From RGIG8748 sp045545635 (GTDB lineage Bacteria > Bacillota > Clostridia > UMGS1810), in NCBI GenBank assembly GCA_045545635.1, contig JAZQBI010000040.1, positions 1-11,302 on the forward strand: a stretch of DNA of 11,302 nt. The letters run 5' to 3'. This document shows positions 5,928 through 11,302 of this stretch, in pieces. Made by a program: the position numbers and the translations under genes. The stretch's first letter is position 1; every line of letters starts with the position of its first letter. Under the pieces are notes generated by a model that ran no database searches, was not told the DNA's origin, and saw nothing but the letters and a program-made list of their open reading frames with translations.

Positions 5928-6596
5928 TTATTGTATCTGTATTTTGGTAATAACTGCGTTTTTGCCGTCAACCTTAAATTCCACCTCACAGCCTTCCACT
6001 GTCATTTTATATATTCTGTCGGGCTCATTCTGATATGCCGGACGGGGATCACTTTTTACGATTTCTTCTATTATGCACAGCTTAGTATCGGGTATATCTG
6101 CACGGCAATCCACCTTGACGGAAAGCTCATAATCCTTCTTTTCGTCTGCAAAGCCGCCCTTTGCTTCGGGACGGCAATCCGTAAATGCAAGATATGGTTT
6201 GATATCATATATGGGAGTTCCGTCTGCAAGGTCGGCACCTTTGACATATATCACAGTGCCAAAAGCCTCACAATTCTCTATTCTGTCAATCTCCACGCAG
6301 GAAAGCCCCAGCGGGTTCGGTCTGTTTGGTGACCGTGTGGCAAACACGCCCATCCTTTTGTTTCCGCCAAGGCGGGGCGGTCTTACAGTGGGAGACCAGC
6401 TCTTTTTTTCGTTCAGAGAAAATCCCCATATGAGCCACAGATGTGAATATCCATCCAGCCCTCTAAGTGCATCGGCATTGCGGTATTCTTCTTCAAACAC
6501 AATCATCGACTGCGTGTCTATAAGTCCGCTCTGACGGGGTATTCCGAATTTTTCGGGAAATCCGCTATGAATTTTTGCTATCGGTTTTATCTGCAA
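5928..6596 (-). CDS. trmO: TrmO, tRNA t6A37 N6-methyltransferase
   Basis: This 222-residue protein belongs to the TrmO (formerly TsaA/YaeB) family. The enzyme uses S-adenosylmethionine to methylate N6-threonylcarbamoyladenosine at position 37 of certain ANN-decoding tRNAs. The diagnostic block VFATRSPNRPNPLGLS is at residues 84-99. It is preceded by IPRQSGLID (19-27), GLDGYSHLWLIW (47-58) and RPPRLGG (72-78), and followed by GADLADGTPIYDIKPYL (120-136). A C-terminal extension of about 70 residues carries the second small domain seen in longer members. The start is a TTG at 6594-6596, placed 7 nt after AAGGAAG; no in-frame ATG gives the family N-terminus. It begins 16 nt after the CPBP protease stop, so the two appear to form one transcription unit. 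Confidence 0.92.
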   Translation of the reverse strand: MQIKPIAKIHSGFPEKFGIPRQSGLIDTQSMIVFEEEYRNADALRGLDGYSHLWLIWGFSLNEKKSWSPTVRPPRLGGNKRMGVFATRSPNRPNPLGLSCVEIDRIENCEAFGTVIYVKGADLADGTPIYDIKPYLAFTDCRPEAKGGFADEKKDYELSVKVDCRADIPDTKLCIIEEIVKSDPRPAYQNEPDRIYKMTVEGCEVEFKVDGKNAVITKIQIQ

Positions 6597-6612
6597 ATTA
6601 CATCTTCCTTTT

Positions 6613-7284
6613 CTATATATGAATATACCAGATTGTCATAATTGCAAAATCTGCAAACATATGAATAATCCACGAATTATAAATGCTCTTTGATTTTGCG
6701 TCCACATAGTTGAATATCAAACCGCCGATAAAAAGACCTGCCAACGCCAACAACATAAGCGGAACCGGAAATGATCCTCCAACCATTGCTATGTGGTAGA
6801 GAGCAAACATACCGGAGCTGAATATATATGCGAATTTTTTACCCGTATGTTCCGACAGCTTTATAAATGAAACAAAGCGAAACAAAAACTCCTCCAGAAG
6901 CGAATTGCAAAAGGAAATATAGAGTGCCACCCATATAAAGCTTTTTGGAGAAACATTCTGGTCTGACGAAAGAGAATTCACCAGTGCAGAATAATCAAAG
7001 ACACCTTTGGTTAAGAAAAACGCCGCCATAATTATGACATAAATAATTATGCCGAGTAATGACAGATTAAGTATATTTTTTCCGTTTAACGAAAATGAAT
7101 CATCAAATACTTTTTCTTTTTGAAGTTTTATTGACACAACAGGTATGAGTAAGAAGAATATAATCTTAAGTAAGGATTTTACAGAATATGCAGGCTCAAT
7201 TACAGTTTCAATTATTGCCATGGCAATGCAGCTTATTATAACCGTAGAAATAAGCCACAACGGTTTTTTTGATATTTTATCCAC
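6613..7284 (-). CDS. CPBP family intramembrane metalloprotease
   Basis: This 223-residue membrane protein belongs to the CPBP/Abi family, related to eukaryotic Rce1 (CAAX prenyl protease 2). It has about seven to eight hydrophobic segments. The family motifs are intact: EEFLFR (131-136, the two glutamates and the arginine), FALYH (160-164, histidine H164) and HMFAD (208-212, histidine and acidic residue). These residues build the active site within the membrane. Bacterial members have been linked to peptide maturation, bacteriocin immunity and phage-related functions, but nothing nearby points to a particular substrate. The start is GTG at 7282-7284, with GAGGTGATT directly upstream, a long match to the 16S tail. 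TrmO follows 16 nt downstream. No clear promoter is visible in the 31 nt before it. Confidence 0.88.
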   Translation of the reverse strand: MDKISKKPLWLISTVIISCIAMAIIETVIEPAYSVKSLLKIIFFLLIPVVSIKLQKEKVFDDSFSLNGKNILNLSLLGIIIYVIIMAAFFLTKGVFDYSALVNSLSSDQNVSPKSFIWVALYISFCNSLLEEFLFRFVSFIKLSEHTGKKFAYIFSSGMFALYHIAMVGGSFPVPLMLLALAGLFIGGLIFNYVDAKSKSIYNSWIIHMFADFAIMTIWYIHI

Positions 7285-7315
7285 ACAATCACCTCACGGG
7301 ATTTTTTATTTGATG

Positions 7316-7621
7316 CTATGTATCTTTGGTAAAGTTTGAAATGACAACGTCTGCACCATCTTCATTTATGTTACAGATTCTCGATGCAATTTTGCCATCT
7401 TCCTCATACGCTGCAAAAACACAGGTTTTGTCTGAATGTGTAAAATTTCCGTACTCATCATATACTCCCACATATGCAAACATATCCATATACTCGGGCT
7501 CCGAAACTTTTGCCGAAATTGTCATCTTATCACTCATCACAAGTTCCGGAATTTTGACTTCTATTATCTCGTGATCATATGTATCAACTCTGAAACTGTA
7601 CATACCGGCATAAGAAAGCAT
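7316..7621 (-). CDS. Hypothetical protein, possible 5'-truncated remnant of a larger protein
   Basis: This 101-codon frame encodes a soluble, acidic, beta-rich sequence with no signal peptide or membrane segment. Residues from about 22 onward (EIIEVKIPELVMSDKMTISA, then YVGVYDEYGNF near 50-60 and a C-terminal GADVVISNF) look like a small beta-sandwich of the sort found at the ends of secreted clostridial proteins; this is an impression of style, not a family match. The ribosome site is poor (GGA 4 nt from ATG), and the frame closes at a TGA (7643-7645) just upstream, inside a repeat-like spacer. It may be the surviving 3' end of a gene whose 5' part was lost, or a genuine small gene downstream of the GH51 enzyme. 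The GTG of the CPBP protease lies 31 nt beyond its stop. Confidence 0.45.
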   Translation of the reverse strand: MLSYAGMYSFRVDTYDHEIIEVKIPELVMSDKMTISAKVSEPEYMDMFAYVGVYDEYGNFTHSDKTCVFAAYEEDGKIASRICNINEDGADVVISNFTKDT

Positions 7622-7704
7622 ATTTTCCGCACTGTCCGATGCTCAAAATTCTGCACTGTGTCTTCCGTAGGAAAGTTTTGTAGGAGAACAGTGCCGTTTC
7701 GTAT
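7622..7704 (-). repeat. Intergenic repeat-like spacer with three related arms
   Basis: The 83 bp between the GH51 stop and the small frame contain GCACTGT twice in direct orientation on the plus strand (7629-7635 and 7653-7659, 24 bp apart) and its complement ACAGTGC once (7688-7694). The inner copy and the complement form a hairpin of about 12 bp, counting the adjacent TCTCC/GGAAGA pairing with single-base bulges. No strong U-tract follows, so it is not a typical terminator. The compact shape suggests a dispersed intergenic repeat. Confidence 0.5.
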
Positions 7705-9204
7705 TTATGCCAAATCCACTGTAAACACATTGAAAGAGTGTTTTTCCAGTTTGACTTTTAATATATTATCTGCTATTTTTATATTTCCGTTGTCTCTGAA
7801 AATTACATTTTCGGGATTTTGTGCGGTGTTTACAGCTTTTAAATCGCTGTTATTGAATATGATATGTCCGCCAATACCGGACAGTTCAAAACCGGAAAGG
7901 TTGATTTGCGTATCAACATCTTCGCCAAGCGATCGATTAAGAACCGCAATAACCACTCTGTTATTTTCTTTGTCAAAAGCAGCTGCACAGTCAATATACG
8001 GAATATCCGATATTTCCTTTGTGCTGTATTTTTCGCACTTTGTAACAGATTTGAGGGCTGTTCCTCTTAAGTATTTACTCATAAGAGAGAAAGGATAGAA
8101 TATTGTCTGCGCATATGCTGTATCACCTTCGGTTTTGATGGGAGCTATTGAATTCACAAGTTCACTTATACAGGAAATCTTAACTCTGTCACAATGATTT
8201 ACAAGTGTCATAATCATAGAGCTTACAAGGAGAGCATCCTCAAAGGTGTAGTCCTGTTCTATTCTTCTTTCTCCCTTTTGACAGCAAGGCTTTATCCACA
8301 GGGGATTGTTGTCACTGTCCCATACATTCCACTCATCAAAGGATATGTTTATTTCTTTTTCGCTTTTCTTTTTTGCACCGATGTAATCACAGGTTGCAAT
8401 GGTCTTTTCTATGAATTTTGCCATTTTAATTGACTTAGCGAGAAATTCCTCGGTATAATCACTGCTGTTAGAATAGTAAGAATGCAGAGAAATGTAGTCA
8501 ATATTATCATAACACTCTTCCAGGACTTCTGCCTCCCATGCTCCGAAGGTGGGCATTGTATAGTAAGAGCTTCCGCAAGCCACTACCTCTATAGTAGGAT
8601 CTACCCACTTCATTACCTTGGCACATTCATTTGCCAATCTGCCGTATTCTGTGGCAGTTTTCTTACCTGCCTGCCAGGTTCCGTCCATTTCGTTACCGAG
8701 GCACCAAAGCTTGACATTGTACGGCCTTTCGTGTCCGTTTTTTATTCTGAGGTCACTGTAATATGTTCCTTTTTCAAAATTACAGTACTCCACTATATTT
8801 CTTGCTTCCTCAATACCCTTTGTTCCGAGATTGATGCACAGCATAGGCTCAACACCGACAATCTCCGCCCATCTTAAAAATTCATCCAGTCCAAAGCTGT
8901 TGTCCTGAATTTCTCTCATAGTTACATCAAAGCGAACGGGGCGCTTGTCCACGGGACCTATCGTATCCTCCCAGTTGAGAGCCGAAACAAAGTTGCCGCC
9001 GGGATATCTCACCATTTTTAAATTCATCTTTTTTACAAGTTCAATTACATCGGTTCTGAATCCGTTTTCATCTGTCACAGAACTGTTTTCATCTGTTATC
9101 CCGCCGTATACCTGTCTTCCGAGGTGTTCTATAAATGATGAATACATTCTGTCGTCTATATCAGAAATTTCAAAATGTTTATCCAGATATATTTTTGCTT
9201 TCAT
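7705..9204 (-). CDS. abfA: Alpha-L-arabinofuranosidase, GH51
   Basis: This 499-residue enzyme is a glycoside hydrolase family 51 arabinofuranosidase, a retaining exo-enzyme that removes L-arabinofuranosyl groups from arabinan- or arabinoxylan-derived oligosaccharides. The N-terminal part carries FIEHLGRQVYGG (24-35) and MVRYPGGNFVSALNWEDTIGP (64-84), both GH51 hallmarks. The barrel holds the acid/base Glu172 in LWCLGNEMDG and the nucleophile Glu291 in ISFDEWNVW, with H241 in SLHSYYSN between them. The last 130 residues form the usual beta-sandwich. Length is normal and there is no signal peptide, so it acts in the cytoplasm on imported oligosaccharides. AAGGAAGG precedes the ATG at a good distance. 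It has its own promoter but follows the isomerase and epimerase genes on the same strand, consistent with arabinose use. Confidence 0.95.
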   Translation of the reverse strand: MKAKIYLDKHFEISDIDDRMYSSFIEHLGRQVYGGITDENSSVTDENGFRTDVIELVKKMNLKMVRYPGGNFVSALNWEDTIGPVDKRPVRFDVTMREIQDNSFGLDEFLRWAEIVGVEPMLCINLGTKGIEEARNIVEYCNFEKGTYYSDLRIKNGHERPYNVKLWCLGNEMDGTWQAGKKTATEYGRLANECAKVMKWVDPTIEVVACGSSYYTMPTFGAWEAEVLEECYDNIDYISLHSYYSNSSDYTEEFLAKSIKMAKFIEKTIATCDYIGAKKKSEKEINISFDEWNVWDSDNNPLWIKPCCQKGERRIEQDYTFEDALLVSSMIMTLVNHCDRVKISCISELVNSIAPIKTEGDTAYAQTIFYPFSLMSKYLRGTALKSVTKCEKYSTKEISDIPYIDCAAAFDKENNRVVIAVLNRSLGEDVDTQINLSGFELSGIGGHIIFNNSDLKAVNTAQNPENVIFRDNGNIKIADNILKVKLEKHSFNVFTVDLA

Positions 9205-9237
9205 AACGGTTTCCTTCCTTTGATTTTTATACTTTGT

Positions 9238-9266
9238 ATTATATCACAATACTATATGTTTCGCAA
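9238..9266 (-). promoter_or_regulatory. Promoter of the arabinofuranosidase gene
   Basis: On the minus strand, TTGCGA (9261-9266), a 17-bp spacer and TATAAT (9238-9243) form a strong sigma-A promoter; TGA before the -10 also makes it an extended -10. It sits in the 79-bp gap after the isomerase gene, so the glycosidase can be transcribed separately. No catabolite-repression (cre) site with a good match was seen. Confidence 0.85.
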
Positions 9267-9283
9267 TAAATAAATATCAGACA

Positions 9284-10687
9284 TCATCTCCACCTGCGTT
9301 CTATTTCTTCCACACTAACAAGAGCGTCGGGGTTGAGCGAATTTATGTATTTGCAAGCTTCAAACAAAACTTCCGCATATTTTCCGTAAACTCCGGAAAC
9401 GTGGTGGATATACGGACCTTCTACCAGCTTATGCTCCCATTTTGCCCAGTCATCCACTTCTATCCATACATAGCTTCCTACGTTTTTGGGACCGCTTATT
9501 GTTTTTGCCTCTCCGATAAAAAGACTATATTCTCCATGGTCTCCGTCAAATCTGGCTATGGTCAAATCGCCGTCCTTAAGCTGCCACTCACATATACCAT
9601 AAGTATCGCCGTGATATCTGCTTTTGCCGACACGTGCATTTTCTGCATCCTTTGATAATGAATACGGAAAGTTTCCGCAATGCCACAGAAGTTCGCCGTT
9701 ATCATTTTCCGGATGTCTTACTGTAACATCTGCAAAAAACGGAACACTCTCTCCCAAAGTAACTGCCTGCATAATAACTGCAGTAATTGCTCCGTGAATA
9801 TCTGTCTCACATACTGTCGGAATCCCCTCATCCGTAAGGAGAGAATTTGCAAAGCAGGGCATAATGCCTGCCATATCCTGAAGAGAAGTCCAGCACTGAA
9901 CAGCAATCGCTCTGCAATTGTATTGTTCTGCCAACTTTTTCATAGCGGTTTTTAGCAAGGCAACTTTTTTAATTTGAGCGTCGCTGCCTGTTGTCCCGAT
10001 TTTTTTTATAAGTTTTTCTGTCTCTCCTATCTCACCTACATCAGATTTTTCAAGCTCTTCCATTTTCATAATCACATCATTTAAGGTAATTGGGTAAAGA
10101 TGAACATTGAATTTTTCAATAAGCTCATTTTCATTGCAAATAACACTGCAAAAAGCCTCCGGACGTGTAGAAATCTGCAAAATGTTCAAGTTTTTTAACG
10201 ATTTAATAACATTAACAACCCGTAAAAATTTTTCCATTCCTATTTTGAAATCCGTGCTGTCTACCCAAGAATTCGTAAGGTATGTAAATGGAATATTATG
10301 TCGTCGCAGAACCTTACCGGTGGCAAACATTCCGCATTGTGAATCGCGGCTTCTTAAACCCTCACTGTCGGGATAATCATCCCTTGGCCCCCACATAAGA
10401 ACAGGAACATTAAGTGCTTTTGCCACTTGTGCAACGCGGTTTTCTGAACCGAAGTTGCAATGCGGAAAGAAAATTCCGTCTACCTTATTTACAATAAATC
10501 TTTCTGTTATTTTTGGGATATCACAATCCTGATAAAGCAATTTTTCTTCGTTAATACCATCAAGGTCAATTATCTCAATATCGAACTCATTAATTTTGCT
10601 TCTTATAATTTCATTAAATTTTATTGCCTCATCACGGCTGAAAACATCCCTGCGTGTCGGACAATATCCAAGTTTTATTCTTTTCAT
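9284..10687 (-). CDS. L-fucose/L-arabinose isomerase family protein
   Basis: This 467-residue protein belongs to the broad FucI/AraA-like ketol isomerase superfamily, metal-dependent enzymes that interconvert aldoses and ketoses. Candidate metal ligands are spaced as in fucose isomerase: Glu294 in TVCETDIHGA, Asp320 in FFADV (26 residues on) and a C-terminal histidine, H428 or H429, in YIHHVSGVYG. The N-terminal half looks like the Rossmann-type domains of the family (VDGIFFPHCNFG near 70-80, VPVLMWGPRDDYP near 95-106). It is shorter than classical FucI (about 590) and AraA (about 500), and belongs to a group usually left without a defined substrate. ATG at 10687 is chosen, 2 nt after the epimerase stop, over a GTG five codons upstream that would overlap that gene. 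The neighbours suggest a pentose such as L-arabinose. Confidence 0.8.
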   Translation of the reverse strand: MKRIKLGYCPTRRDVFSRDEAIKFNEIIRSKINEFDIEIIDLDGINEEKLLYQDCDIPKITERFIVNKVDGIFFPHCNFGSENRVAQVAKALNVPVLMWGPRDDYPDSEGLRSRDSQCGMFATGKVLRRHNIPFTYLTNSWVDSTDFKIGMEKFLRVVNVIKSLKNLNILQISTRPEAFCSVICNENELIEKFNVHLYPITLNDVIMKMEELEKSDVGEIGETEKLIKKIGTTGSDAQIKKVALLKTAMKKLAEQYNCRAIAVQCWTSLQDMAGIMPCFANSLLTDEGIPTVCETDIHGAITAVIMQAVTLGESVPFFADVTVRHPENDNGELLWHCGNFPYSLSKDAENARVGKSRYHGDTYGICEWQLKDGDLTIARFDGDHGEYSLFIGEAKTISGPKNVGSYVWIEVDDWAKWEHKLVEGPYIHHVSGVYGKYAEVLFEACKYINSLNPDALVSVEEIERRWR

Positions 10688-10689
10688 AA

Positions 10690-11302
10690 TCAAAGTCCCC
10701 ACTTTCTGAGCATTTTTCTTTCAAAATCAAGCATAAAAGCAGCTTCCGCATCAAGAAATCTCTCGTCTGTGCAAGAGACAAGATTTCTCCACACACAAAT
10801 ATCTCTGCCAACTTGTCCTCCCGCTACCACAAAAGGCTCTGCCACAATTCTTCCCTTAAAATTTATATCCCGCAATGCAAGGAAAATTTCATCCCAGTCA
10901 AGATGTCCTCTTCCGGGAACAGACCTGTTGTTTTCACCCACATGGAGTCCTACAAGTTTATCCCCTGCAGTCCTTATGGCATCTCCCAACGAAACTTCTT
11001 CAATATTCATATGGTATGTATCAAGCAGGACACCCACATTTTTACTGCCTACGGCATCCACATAATCAACCGCTTCCCTTGCTGTATTTATCACTACTCC
11101 TTCAAAACGATTAACAGCCTCAACACCATAAACAATTCCCAGTTCCTCTGCTGTTTTGGCAAGTTTAATCATGGAATTTACACTGTTTGATGTAAGTCTT
11201 TCCTTGCTGATATCTTGAGTATCCGGAATACCCCATCCGGCATAGCTGACGCCCGAAATAATCTTTCCTTCCATAACATTGACTTTTTTCATAATATCTG
11301 TA
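10690..11302 (-). CDS. Sugar 3-epimerase of the D-tagatose/D-allulose family, 5' end outside window
   Basis: This is the C-terminal part of a xylose isomerase-like TIM barrel in the ketose 3-epimerase group (D-tagatose 3-epimerase, D-allulose 3-epimerase, L-ribulose 3-epimerase). All four expected metal/catalytic residues are visible. Numbered from the Met at 11292, they are Glu58 in YGVEAVNRFE, Asp91 in LLDTYHMNIEE, His117 in GLHVGENNR and Glu152 in IVAEPFV. The VPGRGHLDW and GGQVGRDI segments are also typical. The frame stays open to the window edge. Family members are about 280-300 residues, so roughly 90 residues are missing and the Met at 11292 is probably internal. The stop is 2 nt before the isomerase ATG, so the pair is co-translated. 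The preferred sugar cannot be told from these residues. Confidence 0.9.
   Translation of the reverse strand, partial: TDIMKKVNVMEGKIISGVSYAGWGIPDTQDISKERLTSNSVNSMIKLAKTAEELGIVYGVEAVNRFEGVVINTAREAVDYVDAVGSKNVGVLLDTYHMNIEEVSLGDAIRTAGDKLVGLHVGENNRSVPGRGHLDWDEIFLALRDINFKGRIVAEPFVVAGGQVGRDICVWRNLVSCTDERFLDAEAAFMLDFERKMLRKWGL

Noticed and set aside
7653..7694. Terminator after the arabinofuranosidase
   Set aside because: The hairpin is good, but the following bases contain only a four-T run, so it was treated as a repeat structure instead.
7436..8098. 220-codon plus-strand frame
   Set aside because: It is antisense to the GH51 gene and the small frame, with no ribosome site and no recognisable product; a shadow frame.
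10688..10702. GTG start of the isomerase five codons upstream
   Set aside because: It would overlap the epimerase stop, and the ATG at 10687 starts the protein at a normal family N-terminus (MKRIKLGYCPTRRD).

Overview
The window looks like chromosomal DNA from a low-to-mid GC Firmicute of the class Clostridia, probably a gut-type Oscillospiraceae/Ruminococcaceae relative. The reasons are consensus vegetative promoters (TTGACA/TATAAT, 17 bp spacer), strong GGAGG ribosome sites, a tRNA with an encoded CCA end, U-rich intrinsic terminators, and gene families typical of that group (TmcAL, SecG, polar amino acid ABC transporter, intracellular GH51). The genus cannot be fixed from the sequence alone.

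Layout. Positions 1-418 hold no convincing gene but contain several hairpins lying between two leftward terminators, possibly a structured RNA or dispersed repeat. A leftward tRNA-Lys(CTT) with a consensus promoter follows (419-541). Two rightward genes come next: tmcAL (570-1706), and 4 nt later a divergent Rossmann-fold protein (1711-2535). They end at a shared convergent terminator (about 2533-2576). Everything to the right is on the minus strand. In transcription order from the right edge this is: a sugar 3-epimerase cut by the window edge (10690-11302); an L-fucose/L-arabinose isomerase-family enzyme (9284-10687); a GH51 alpha-L-arabinofuranosidase with its own promoter (7705-9204); a repeat-like 83-bp spacer; a 101-codon orphan or fragment (7316-7621); a CPBP membrane protease (6613-7284, GTG start); TrmO (5928-6596, TTG start); a polar amino acid ABC transporter (binding lipoprotein 5076-5846, permease 3640-5004, ATPase 2907-3650); and secG (2598-2834) with its own promoter.

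How the genes work together. The right end looks like part of an arabinose/pentose catabolic locus. A cytoplasmic arabinofuranosidase would release L-arabinose from imported oligosaccharides, and the isomerase and epimerase would interconvert the free ketoses and aldoses. The importer and later steps are not in the window. The centre is a complete amino acid importer; its permease carries an unusual roughly 210-residue extracytoplasmic domain fused in front of an ordinary HisM/GlnP-type channel. The left part holds tRNA biology: a tRNA gene and the modification enzyme TmcAL, with a second modification enzyme, TrmO, farther right.

The items most worth a second look are the fused permease domain, the structured non-coding region at 64-380 with its collinear similarity to the neighbouring tRNA-Lys 3' half and terminator, the three-armed repeat at 7629-7694, and the uncharacterised isomerase/epimerase pair. 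I did not see a CRISPR array, a transposase, an integrase or an obvious defence system.
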